From: Metabacillus litoralis
GTDB lineage: Bacteria; Bacillota; Bacilli; Bacillales; Bacillaceae
Assembly: GCF_007994985.1 (NCBI RefSeq)
Contig: NZ_VOQF01000005.1
Location: 310,001-374,000, forward strand
Direction of reading: 5' to 3'
DNA length: 64,000 nt
In this document: piece after piece, positions 7,540 through 15,622 of the stretch
How the letters are laid out: each line of letters opens with the position of its first letter
How positions within the stretch are numbered: position 1 is the first letter of the stretch
The notes under the pieces: model-generated
The model's database searches: none
What the model was told of the DNA's origin: nothing
The model's input: only the letters and a program-made list of their open reading frames with translations
Position numbers and translations under genes: made by a program

Positions 7540-9444
7540 TTGAACAATAAAGCAATTGAAAGTGTAGAGTTTAATAAAGTATTAAAGCAGCTTAGTGATT
7601 ATGCGATGAGTGATGAAGCAAAACAAAGAGCACTGAATGTAACACCGTTAACAGATGAGGTAAAAATAAAAAGGAAGTTAAATGAAACAACAGAAGCATG
7701 TACAATTATTGAAAAGTCTGCAAGTATACCTGTTCATTCCTTAAAAGGTGTTTTGCAAATGATTACTTTAGTTGATAAAGGATACCTCCCATCTCCAGAA
7801 CAATTTGAGTTTTTACGTGCATTTTTAGATAGTGTAAAGAAAATAAAACGATTTATGCTAAAGCAGGAATACAATGCTCCAACGATCAGTTCTTACGCAT
7901 ATTCTTTATATGAGCTAGATGAATTAACAGAAGAGATTTCACGTTGCATTCGAAACAATTCAATAGATGATTATGCAAGCAGATTTTTAACGAAAACGAG
8001 AAGCAAGATAGGAACAATTGAAGAAAAGGTGAAAACTAAGCTAACACAAATAATGAAATCTTCATCAAGCTATTTACAGGATGCAGTGATTACAGTGAGA
8101 AATGGAAGATACGCTGTTTCGGTAAAAAGTGAATTTAAACGAAAATTTCCAGGCACAATTGTTGATACATCATCAAGTGGTCAAACTGTATATATGGAGC
8201 CAAATGATCTTAACAAACTTCAAGATGAATTAGCTTATTTAAAAATTGAGGAAGAGCTTGAAATACAAAGAATTCTCGGCCACTTAACAGATTTAACAGC
8301 AACATATACAAAAGAGCTACAGATTAATGTTGAGGGAATGGTTTCTTATGATTTTATCTTTGCAAAAGCAAAGCTTAGTAAATTCATGAAAGCAAATGAA
8401 GTAATTGTGAACAAAAATGAAGGATTTGATATCAAGAATGCTAAACATCCTTTGTTAGGTCACAGTGCTGTTCCATTAACAATGACGTTAGGTATCGATT
8501 ATCGTGCACTTGTGATTACAGGTCCTAATACAGGTGGAAAAACAGTTACAATCAAAACGGTAGGATTATTAGCGATGATGGTTCAATCAGGCTTACACAT
8601 TCCTGCAAGTAGGGACAGTGTTTTTACTATAGTACACGATATTTTTGTAGATATAGGTGATCACCAAAGTATTGAGCATTCATTAAGTACATTTTCTTCA
8701 CATATTCAAAATGTGGTGACGATTCTGAAGCAATCACGGAGAAATACACTTGTGATTCTTGATGAAATAGGCTCAGGAACAGATCCTAATGAGGGGATGG
8801 GTTTGGCAATTGCAATTTTAGAGGCTTTATATAATTCTGAAGCATTAATGATTGCAACGACACATTATAGTGAGATTAAAGAATATGCAGAAAGGGCACC
8901 TGGTTTTCAAAATGGCTCAATGGATTTTGATCTTGAAACATTACAGCCCCTTTATAAGCTTCTTATTGGGAAAGGTGGAGAAAGTCAAGCCTTCTCAATT
9001 GCTGAGAAATTAGGAATGCCAGAACAAATAATAAGCCGTGCGAAGAGAATTTCATATGGTAGTCCACGATCTAAACAAGGTATTGGTATTACACCTGAAA
9101 TTACGGTAAAAGAAAAGACTCAACAGAAAAAAGAAAAGCAGAAGGAATCTACAGCAGTATCTTCATTCAAAGTTGGTGATGCGATATGGATACCACATCT
9201 ACGATCAAAAGGAATTGTGGAAGCTGGTGCGAATTCAATAGGAGAGTTACAGCTCATTGTTAAAGGGGAGAAAATAAAGCTAAATCATAAAAGGGTAAAA
9301 CCATTTATTGATCGTGAAGAGTTATATCCTGAGGAATATGATTTAGATCAGGTTTTTGATGCAAAGGATATTCGTAAAAAGAAGAAAATGATGAACAAGA
9401 AGCATGTTGATGGACTAACGATTGAATATGGTGAGGAAGAATAA
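7540..9444 (+). CDS. MutS2-like ATPase lacking the Smr domain
   Basis: 634 residues from a TTG start with GGAGG (7526-7530) nine bases upstream. N-terminal MutS2 core and clamp helices occupy roughly residues 1-300. The ABC-type ATPase of the MutS family follows, with Walker A GPNTGGKT near residue 327 and Walker B LVILDEIGSGTDP near residue 403. Housekeeping MutS2 is about 785 residues and ends in a Smr nuclease domain with an LDLRG motif. Here the protein stops about 150 residues earlier with a KOW-like segment (FKVGDAIWIPHLRSKGIVEA) and a basic tail. MutS2 acts on branched DNA or on collided ribosomes. This shorter paralogue may bind but not cut. Family certain, function inferred. Confidence 0.88.
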   Translation: MNNKAIESVEFNKVLKQLSDYAMSDEAKQRALNVTPLTDEVKIKRKLNETTEACTIIEKSASIPVHSLKGVLQMITLVDKGYLPSPEQFEFLRAFLDSVKKIKRFMLKQEYNAPTISSYAYSLYELDELTEEISRCIRNNSIDDYASRFLTKTRSKIGTIEEKVKTKLTQIMKSSSSYLQDAVITVRNGRYAVSVKSEFKRKFPGTIVDTSSSGQTVYMEPNDLNKLQDELAYLKIEEELEIQRILGHLTDLTATYTKELQINVEGMVSYDFIFAKAKLSKFMKANEVIVNKNEGFDIKNAKHPLLGHSAVPLTMTLGIDYRALVITGPNTGGKTVTIKTVGLLAMMVQSGLHIPASRDSVFTIVHDIFVDIGDHQSIEHSLSTFSSHIQNVVTILKQSRRNTLVILDEIGSGTDPNEGMGLAIAILEALYNSEALMIATTHYSEIKEYAERAPGFQNGSMDFDLETLQPLYKLLIGKGGESQAFSIAEKLGMPEQIISRAKRISYGSPRSKQGIGITPEITVKEKTQQKKEKQKESTAVSSFKVGDAIWIPHLRSKGIVEAGANSIGELQLIVKGEKIKLNHKRVKPFIDREELYPEEYDLDQVFDAKDIRKKKKMMNKKHVDGLTIEYGEEE

Positions 9445-9465
9445 TATGAGGTGTGGTGTGTCGTA

Positions 9466-9590
9466 TTTGTCGAAAATCTAATATATTTCTGATTTCAGCA
9501 AATAAATGAATCAAAACAGCAAATAAATATAGAAATTAGCAAATATAGCAGAAAAAAGAGCAAATAAATTACCGAAAACAGCAAATATGT
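9466..9590. repeat. 21-bp periodic array T3 with shared leader
   Basis: AGCAAATAAAT-type units begin at 9497, 9518, 9538, 9559 and 9580 (spacing 21, 20, 21, 21), each followed by about ten variable bases. Upstream, TTTGTCGAAAATCTAAT (9466-9482) resembles the leader of arrays T1 and T2. It lies 20 bases after the MutS2-like stop codon. No coding potential. Confidence 0.75.
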
Positions 9591-9602
9591 TTTGTATATG
9601 CT

Positions 9603-9634
9603 AGGTGTAATCCCAATCAAAAGGGGATTACACC
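9603..9634. terminator. Hairpin after the MutS2-like gene and array T3
   Basis: Twelve-base stem AGGTGTAATCCC (9603-9614) with GGGATTACACCT (9623-9634). There is no clear T-run on either side, so termination is likely but not certain. Confidence 0.55.
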
Positions 9635-9650
9635 TTATCAAAAACACAAT

Positions 9651-9668
9651 TTGTGAAAAACTTCACAA
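9651..9668. promoter_or_regulatory. Rex operator 1 (upstream of nox promoter)
   Basis: TTGTGAAAAACTTCACAA is a perfect 7-4-7 inverted repeat equal to the Rex consensus TTGTGAA-n4-TTCACAA. Rex is the NADH/NAD+-sensing repressor of Gram-positive bacteria. The site ends eight bases before the -35 box. Confidence 0.9.
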
Positions 9669-9675
9669 ATAAGTA

Positions 9676-9704
9676 TTGAAATTATCAAAAAGGTGGAATA
9701 TAAT
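9676..9704 (+). promoter_or_regulatory. Sigma-A promoter of the NADH oxidase gene
   Basis: TTGAAA (9676-9681), 17-bp spacer, TATAAT (9699-9704): near-consensus. Transcription should start near 9711, giving an 88-base leader that contains Rex sites 2 and 3. Confidence 0.88.
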
Positions 9705-9719
9705 AAAGTCATCAAGTGA

Positions 9720-9737
9720 ATGTGAATATCTTCACAA
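9720..9737. promoter_or_regulatory. Rex operator 2 (at the transcription start)
   Basis: ATGTGAATATCTTCACAA, one mismatch from the Rex consensus in the outermost base; lies at about +10 of the predicted transcript, where a bound repressor blocks initiation or early elongation. Confidence 0.88.
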
Positions 9738-9741
9738 ACTT

Positions 9742-9759
9742 ATGTGAAATAGTTCACAA
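9742..9759. promoter_or_regulatory. Rex operator 3 (leader)
   Basis: ATGTGAAATAGTTCACAA, one mismatch from consensus; its start is 22 bp after that of site 2, about two helical turns, so two Rex dimers could sit on the same DNA face. Confidence 0.88.
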
Positions 9760-9798
9760 ACAAACTAAATTACGAAACAATTCTAGGAGGAAAAACAA

Positions 9799-11127
9799 AT
9801 GAAAATTGCTGTTATTGGATGTACACATGCTGGGACTGCTGCAATCTCTAATATGGTGAAGCAGTACCCAGATGCACATATAAATGTTTATGAAAAGAAT
9901 GATAATATTTCATTTTTATCTTGTGGAATTGCCTTACATGTAGGTGGCGTTGTGAAAGATCCAAATGGTTTATTTTATTGTACTCCTGAGGAATTAACCA
10001 ATCTTGGTGTGAATATGTTTATGAAGCATGAAGTAGTTGATGTAAATATAGAAGCAAAAACAATTACTGCTAAAAACCTTGAAACAGAAAAACTAGTAGA
10101 GGATACATTTGATAAACTAGTTATTACAACAGGATCTTGGCCAGTAATTCCTAATATAGAGGGAATTACTATGGAAAATGTTTTATTGTGTAAAAACTTT
10201 CATCACGCGAACACAATTATTGAAAAAGCAAAAACTGCACAAAATATTGTTGTCGTAGGAGCGGGATATATAGGGATTGAATTAGTAGAAGCATTTGAAA
10301 TGAGTGGCAAAAATGTTACGCTTATTGATGGTGAAGAAAGAATACTAAGCAAATATTTGGATGAGGATTTTACAAATATAGTAGAAGAGGATTTTCGAAA
10401 TCGTGGAGTTCAATTAGCTTTAGGAAAATCTGTGACAAAATTTGTTGGAGAAGGAAATAAAGTGACAGCAGTTGAAACATCTAATGGAACATATCAAGCT
10501 GATCTTGTTATATTATGTATCGGTTTTAGACCTAACACTGGTTTATTCAAAGGACAGATTGATATGCTTGAAAATGGCGCAATTAAAGTTGATGAATATA
10601 TGGTCACAAGTCATAAAGATGTACTTGCAGCTGGAGATAGCTGTGCAATTCATTATAATCCAACAGGTGAGCATGCATATATTCCACTTGCAACAAATGC
10701 AGTAAGAATGGGTACGTTAGTTGCGAAAAATTTGCTAAAACCAACAATCCGTTATATGGGTACTCAAGGAACATCAGGTATTAAGATTTACGATCAAAAT
10801 ATCGCTACAACTGGTTTGACAGAAGCGATGGCACTTCGTATGGGTATGAATGTGAAAAGCATCACAATCTTAGAGCATGATCGTCCCGAATTTATGCCAT
10901 CATATGAGGATATAAGATTAAAGGTTGTATATGAAGAAACTACAAAGCGTATTGTTGGGGCACAGGTTATGTCTAAGGTGGATGTAACTCAATCTATAAA
11001 TACATTATCTGTAGTAATTCAAAATAAAATGACAACAGATGAATTAGGCTTTGTTGATTTCTTTTTCCAGCCACATTATAACAAACCGTGGAATTTCTTA
11101 AATCAAGCTGGTTTACAAGTTATGTAA
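9799..11127 (+). CDS. nox: FAD-dependent NADH oxidase (Nox / CoA-disulfide reductase family)
   Basis: 442 residues, AGGAGG eight bases before the ATG. A two-dinucleotide-binding flavoprotein: N-terminal FAD motif (GCTHAGTAA), redox-active Cys42 in FLSCGIAL, conserved His10, an NAD(P)H motif (VVVGAGYIGIELVEAF, about residues 152-167) and a FAD motif ending LAAGDSC. Cys42, His10 and the length fit water-forming NADH oxidases, which reduce O2 to water and regenerate NAD+; CoA-disulfide reductases share the fold. Three Rex sites around the promoter support the NADH oxidase choice, because expression would rise when NADH accumulates. Monocistronic, with its own terminator. Confidence 0.88.
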   Translation: MKIAVIGCTHAGTAAISNMVKQYPDAHINVYEKNDNISFLSCGIALHVGGVVKDPNGLFYCTPEELTNLGVNMFMKHEVVDVNIEAKTITAKNLETEKLVEDTFDKLVITTGSWPVIPNIEGITMENVLLCKNFHHANTIIEKAKTAQNIVVVGAGYIGIELVEAFEMSGKNVTLIDGEERILSKYLDEDFTNIVEEDFRNRGVQLALGKSVTKFVGEGNKVTAVETSNGTYQADLVILCIGFRPNTGLFKGQIDMLENGAIKVDEYMVTSHKDVLAAGDSCAIHYNPTGEHAYIPLATNAVRMGTLVAKNLLKPTIRYMGTQGTSGIKIYDQNIATTGLTEAMALRMGMNVKSITILEHDRPEFMPSYEDIRLKVVYEETTKRIVGAQVMSKVDVTQSINTLSVVIQNKMTTDELGFVDFFFQPHYNKPWNFLNQAGLQVM

Positions 11128-11156
11128 ATAAAATATCTATTTTTCTATATATAAAA

Positions 11157-11189
11157 CAAAAACCGCTAATTTTAAGCGGTTTTTGTTTT
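11157..11189 (+). terminator. Terminator of nox
   Basis: Eleven-base stem CAAAAACCGCT (11157-11167) with AGCGGTTTTTG (11175-11185), followed by T-rich sequence. Confidence 0.9.
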
Positions 11190-11198
11190 GGATAATAA

Positions 11199-11212
11199 GG
11201 TAAGCGTTATCA
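11199..11212. promoter_or_regulatory. Possible CcpA (cre) site
   Basis: GGTAAGCGTTATCA matches the cre consensus TGWAARCGYTWNCW at 13 of 14 positions. It lies about 60 bases before the start of the GGDEF-EAL gene, so it could link that gene to carbon catabolite control. A single-site match, unverified. Confidence 0.4.
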
Positions 11213-11270
11213 TATTGTGTTATATTATAGTTAAAATTGTAGATATATATAAAGAAATTAGGTGATTGCG

Positions 11271-13679
11271 ATGAATCAGGTAACTGAATTACTAAGCTTG
11301 ATAGATAGTAAATATTACTTTTTGAATAATACGGGTATGATTCTAGCAATTATTTATATTTTCATTATATGTAGAAAAATTAAGCTCGGAAAAAAACCTG
11401 CTAGATTTTTGGATGCTGTTTTCATAGGCTTGTTAGTATGGACAGCTTTATTATTTATGCTTTTATCACTAAATATATCGATCTATGACGAAATTGTTCG
11501 TCTCAGTATTTCACTATTTATTTCAATCATTGCAATTTATTTTGTCCTTAAGGAAGCAAGAGGCTTTGAGCCTCTTACTATTAGGAGATTTTTTCTACTT
11601 GTCTTATCATTTACCTTTTTACTGCTGTTAGGTGAAGGGGTATTATATATTATCATTTTTAAAGATTTTATAGCTCTGCATTCTACTTTAATTATTATTA
11701 CCTTCTTTCTAACTTTAGGAATTGTTTCAGCTGCATTAAGGTTGTTTTATCAAATTAATTCAGAGCTATTACATAAACGTGCCATGTTTCTTTCGATTAT
11801 TGGGGGGATTTTTACTGGTCTAGGTGTTGCCGGTATCCCATATATGATTTTCATTGCACTTGTCAATTTTGAGAGTTTTTCAAGCAATCCATCATTAATA
11901 AGAGAGACGATCCTTATCCCATTTGCACTTGAGTTACTTTATTTGTTTATACTGGGCATTATTCCTAGTACATTTGGAGAAATGAAGCTTAGTGAAGAAA
12001 AGGAAAAGCTATCAATTAGCACACAACAATATGAATCATTATTTAAATTAAATCCGAGTGGAGTTATATTAGTTGATAAAAGTGGATACATAAAAAGTGC
12101 CAATCAAACAGCAATTAATCTACTAGGATATTCATCTGTAGAACTGATTGATCAGAAGTTTGATATCATTACAGGTGGAAATCATCATACTTTATATAAC
12201 AATGTTTTAGAAGGGATTTATAGTGAGCAACATAAACGAATAGAAACCTCGCTTTATACAAGAAATAAACATGAAATCATTGTAGATTTAACAATTATCC
12301 CCATTATAGTGAAAAATGATGTTATTGGTGTTTATGGGATGTTTAAGGATATTACTTTAGAAAAAACAAATAAAGAACTAGTTCATTTTTTAGCTTATCA
12401 TGATGATTTAACTCATTTGCCTAATAGGCGCTTTTTAATAGAAGAGGTAAGTTCTATTGTGGATGCTAAAACTTGCTTTACGATTTATTCACTGGATTTT
12501 GATCAATTTAAAATAGTGAACGACATATATGGTCATCATATTGGTGATTTGATCATTTGTGAAGTTGCCAATCGATTTGTCACAAATCTCCCTAAAAACT
12601 GTAGAATAGCGAGAATGGGGGGAGATGAATTTGCGATATTGCTCCCAGAAGTAACAAACTGTGAGCAAGTCGAGAGCTTGGCGAAGCAAATTTTATCTTT
12701 ATTTGATAAACCCATTCATGTCTCAAATATCGAATGGAATTTAACGACAAGTATTGGAATTGCTACTTATCCTAAAGATGGTGACAAAACAGATGTTGTT
12801 TTCAAAAGTGCTGATATAGCTTTGTATCGATCAAAATCAAATGGTACAAATGGATATGAGTTTTATAGTGAAGAACTCAATCAGGAGATTATTGAATTTG
12901 CATTTTTAGAGCAAGAATTGAAAAAAGCTATAGAAAATGAAACCATTCAAATTTTCTTTCAACCAAAATACAATGCAAAAAGTGAAAGCTTTGTTGGGGT
13001 AGAATCTTTAGCGAGGTGGACATTAGAAGAAAGGGGAGTTATATCTCCATCAACCTTTATTCCGATAGCAGAAAAAAGTGGATTAATTGTACAGCTTGAT
13101 CAATATATACTCAAAAAGGCTTGTATACAATTTAAGAGTTTAATTGAAGAAGGCTATGACCTCAAAGGGTTATCCGTAAATTTTTCTCAGCTTTTATTTT
13201 ATCATGATCATATAGTTGATTTTGTTCTTGAAACGTTAAAAGCTGCAGAACTTAGCCCGGTGCAGCTAGAAATAGAAATTACTGAAACGATCGCTATGTA
13301 CAACACTGCTTATACACTGAATATATTGAATGAACTAAAGTCTCATGGAATTAGAATAAGCTTAGATGATTTCGGAACAGGTTATAGCTCAATCAGCTAT
13401 TTAAAGGTATTACCGATAGATTGCTTGAAAATTGATAAATCATTTATTAATGATTTGATTGTTGACAAACAAAGTGATGCATTAGTCATAACCTTGATTT
13501 CAATGGCAAACATTCTAGAAATCGATGTTATTGCTGAAGGAGTAGAAACAATAGAGCAAGCAGAATTCTTATTTAAACATCATTGCTATGATATTCAAGG
13601 CTATCTATATAGCCGTCCCCTTCCACTTGAAGAAATGAGAACTTTATTACAACAGGGAAGTAGTAGACATATCGTTTGA
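11271..13679 (+). CDS. Membrane PAS-GGDEF-EAL cyclic-di-GMP protein
   Basis: 802 residues from the ATG at 11271 (AGGTGA upstream; an in-frame GTG nine bases earlier is possible). Seven or eight hydrophobic segments fill residues 1-240 (sensor region), followed by a PAS domain (about 255-375, with LNPSGVILVDKSG), a diguanylate cyclase domain with intact MGGDEFAIL, and a phosphodiesterase domain with ESL in place of EAL, plus intact DDFGTGYSS, KIDKSFI and EGVET. Both catalytic sites look usable. The RxxD inhibitory site before GGDEF is absent (CRIAR). The protein should make or break c-di-GMP in response to a membrane or PAS signal. Single gene with its own terminator. Confidence 0.92.
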   Translation: MNQVTELLSLIDSKYYFLNNTGMILAIIYIFIICRKIKLGKKPARFLDAVFIGLLVWTALLFMLLSLNISIYDEIVRLSISLFISIIAIYFVLKEARGFEPLTIRRFFLLVLSFTFLLLLGEGVLYIIIFKDFIALHSTLIIITFFLTLGIVSAALRLFYQINSELLHKRAMFLSIIGGIFTGLGVAGIPYMIFIALVNFESFSSNPSLIRETILIPFALELLYLFILGIIPSTFGEMKLSEEKEKLSISTQQYESLFKLNPSGVILVDKSGYIKSANQTAINLLGYSSVELIDQKFDIITGGNHHTLYNNVLEGIYSEQHKRIETSLYTRNKHEIIVDLTIIPIIVKNDVIGVYGMFKDITLEKTNKELVHFLAYHDDLTHLPNRRFLIEEVSSIVDAKTCFTIYSLDFDQFKIVNDIYGHHIGDLIICEVANRFVTNLPKNCRIARMGGDEFAILLPEVTNCEQVESLAKQILSLFDKPIHVSNIEWNLTTSIGIATYPKDGDKTDVVFKSADIALYRSKSNGTNGYEFYSEELNQEIIEFAFLEQELKKAIENETIQIFFQPKYNAKSESFVGVESLARWTLEERGVISPSTFIPIAEKSGLIVQLDQYILKKACIQFKSLIEEGYDLKGLSVNFSQLLFYHDHIVDFVLETLKAAELSPVQLEIEITETIAMYNTAYTLNILNELKSHGIRISLDDFGTGYSSISYLKVLPIDCLKIDKSFINDLIVDKQSDALVITLISMANILEIDVIAEGVETIEQAEFLFKHHCYDIQGYLYSRPLPLEEMRTLLQQGSSRHIV

Positions 13680-13710
13680 TTCTAGATGCAGAGAAAATAA
13701 CTAATGGAAG

Positions 13711-13745
13711 CAGACCAATCGTTTTAGATCTGGTCTGTTTTACTT
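13711..13745 (+). terminator. Terminator of the GGDEF-EAL gene
   Basis: Stem CAGACCA (13711-13717) with TGGTCTG (13731-13737), then TTTTACTTTC. Confidence 0.8.
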
Positions 13746-13883
13746 TCTATTAAATGATTGGATACAGGCAATTTCCATGTGATGGATCCGAAGAAATTCT
13801 GAACCAATAAGCAATCTTACTTTAATAAATCCATAAAAACCCATACAATAGATATGTGGGTTCAATTTATTGGAGGTGTGTGT

Positions 13884-15272
13884 ATGGATATTCGTATAGA
13901 AAAAGATACGATGGGTGAAATTCAAGTACCAGCTGATAAGTATTGGGGAGCACAAACACAACGAAGTAAACAGAATTTTGAAATCGGTAACGAGAAAATG
14001 CCAACAGAAGTTATTACAGGCTTTGCAATTTTAAAGAGAAGTGCTGCAATTGCTAATGAATTTTTAGGGAAATTACATAAAGATAAAGCACAAGCCATTG
14101 TAGCTGCTTGTGACGAAATAATAGATGGAAAACTTCTTGATCATTTTCCACTAGTTGTTTGGCAAACTGGAAGTGGAACTCAAAGTAATATGAATGTAAA
14201 TGAAGTTGTTGCTAGAAGAGGAAATGAAATTCTTCGTGATAAAGAAATTGATCTGAACATTCATCCTAATGATGATGTGAATATGAGTCAAAGCTCAAAT
14301 GATACGTTTCCAACTGCCATGCACATTGCTGCAGTGATCGCTGTTCAAACGAAGTTAATGCCAGCTATCGATAAGCTATCAGAAACATTAGATGATAAAG
14401 TCAAACAGTTTTCAGATATTGTAAAAATCGGACGTACACATCTACAGGATGCAACGCCTATTACATTAGGACAGGAAATTAGTGGTTGGGCTCATATGCT
14501 GCATCAAACAAAGGAAATGATTGGTCAGTCCCAAGCATATATGAAAAACCTAGCTATTGGTGGCACAGCAGTAGGAACAGGAATCAATGCACATCCTGAG
14601 TTTGGAGATCGTGTTGCTAAAGAAATTAGTCAGTATACAAAGCATAGCTTTTTGTCTTCAACTAATAAATTTCATTCATTAACAAGTCATGATGAAACGG
14701 TTTATGCACATGGTGCGTTAAAAGCATTGGCTGCCAATTTAATGAAGATTGCCAATGATGTGCGGTGGCTTGCGAGTGGACCAAGATGTGGTATCGGTGA
14801 AATAACAATACCAGAAAATGAACCAGGAAGCTCGATTATGCCTGGTAAAGTAAACCCTACCCAAAGTGAAGCACTCACAATGGTTGCTGTTCAAGTGATG
14901 GGAAATGATGCGGCAATTGGTTTTGCAGCTAGTCAGGGTAATTTTGAATTAAATGTCTTCAAGCCTGTTATCATTTATAATTTTTTGCAATCTGTTCAGC
15001 TACTTTCAGATGCGATAATTTCCTTTCATGATCATTGTGTAATCGGAATTGAAGCGAACTTACCAGTTATCGAACGTTATTTAAACGATTCTTTAATGTT
15101 AGTAACAGCATTAAATCCTTATATAGGCTATGAAAATGCAGCAAAGATTGCAAAATTAGCACATAAAGAAGGATTAACACTTAAAGAAGCGGCAGTTAGA
15201 TTAGATCTTTTAACAGAGAAGCAGTTTGATGAATATGTTAAACCTGAGGAAATGACATATCCGAAGGGGTAA
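13884..15272 (+). CDS. fumC: Class II fumarate hydratase
   Basis: 462 residues (called citG in B. subtilis), from an ATG eight bases after GGAGG (13872-13876); upstream in-frame codons to 13854 are not needed. Aspartase/fumarase superfamily: [13 protein letters not shown], the [16 protein letters not shown] segment with the catalytic His region, and the signature [11 protein letters not shown] near residue 318. It converts fumarate and malate in the TCA cycle as an oxygen-stable homotetramer. Length is normal. It is a single gene whose stop is followed after seven bases by a family B repeat element that supplies a terminator. Confidence 0.97.
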   Translation: MDIRIEKDTMGEIQVPADKYWGAQTQRSKQNFEIGNEKMPTEVITGFAILKRSAAIANEFLGKLHKDKAQAIVAACDEIIDGKLLDHFPLVVWQTGSGTQSNMNVNEVVARRGNEILRDKEIDLNIHPNDDVNMSQSSNDTFPTAMHIAAVIAVQTKLMPAIDKLSETLDDKVKQFSDIVKIGRTHLQDATPITLGQEISGWAHMLHQTKEMIGQSQAYMKNLAIGGTAVGTGINAHPEFGDRVAKEISQYTKHSFLSSTNKFHSLTSHDETVYAHGALKALAANLMKIANDVRWLASGPRCGIGEITIPENEPGSSIMPGKVNPTQSEALTMVAVQVMGNDAAIGFAASQGNFELNVFKPVIIYNFLQSVQLLSDAIISFHDHCVIGIEANLPVIERYLNDSLMLVTALNPYIGYENAAKIAKLAHKEGLTLKEAAVRLDLLTEKQFDEYVKPEEMTYPKG

Positions 15273-15279
15273 GTAAAGA

Positions 15280-15622
15280 GGCTGGGACATAATTAAAGAA
15301 GTCATACACAAAGACGAATAAATCGAAATTCAGTTAAGTTGAAAGAAACAAGTTCGTTCCATTGCGCTGCAGACATAAGATTCGCCGGGGAGGAAGCTAA
15401 GCCTCCTCGTAAGCTGCGCGCCTGTGGGGTCTCAGCCTTTCCTCTGCACCCGCAGGAGTCAAATGTCTTCCGCTCCATTCCACTAGTTCTTAAAATTGTA
15501 TGCAAAATCAAAGAGTTTATTGAAGGCAGCAAATAAAAACCCGAAATATTAGGAGAATAATTAATTGAAATATCTCCTAATATTTCGGGTTTATCATTAG
15601 CTTAACTACTTATGTTTCAGCC
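15280..15622. repeat. Dispersed palindromic element family B, copy 1
   Basis: Starts GGCTGGGACATAA (15280) and ends with the inverted, slightly changed TTATGTTTCAGCC (15610-15622). Inside, in order: an A-rich arm, TTCGTTCCATTGCGCTGCAG, the 33-bp core shared with family A (15401-15433), CCGCTCCATTCCACTAGTTC, and a 20-bp-stem hairpin (15537-15592). It fills the gap between the convergent genes fumC and cssS, and its right end forms the last codons of cssS. The 65-codon frame inside (15339-15536) is judged spurious. Confidence 0.85.
15537..15592. terminator. Bidirectional terminator carried by repeat B1
   Basis: Twenty-base perfect stem AAACCCGAAATATTAGGAGA (15537-15556) with its complement at 15573-15592, 16-base loop. 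The A and T ends suit termination of both fumC and cssR-cssS. The same hairpin type occurs in copies B3 and B4. Confidence 0.85.

Noticed and set aside
15339-15536. 65-codon plus-strand frame inside repeat B1, with an almost identical 61-codon minus-strand frame inside B4 (47158-47343)
   Set aside because: The protein similarity follows from nucleotide identity of the repeat; copies B2 and B3 do not keep the frame, and there is no ribosome site. Treated as a shadow of the element.
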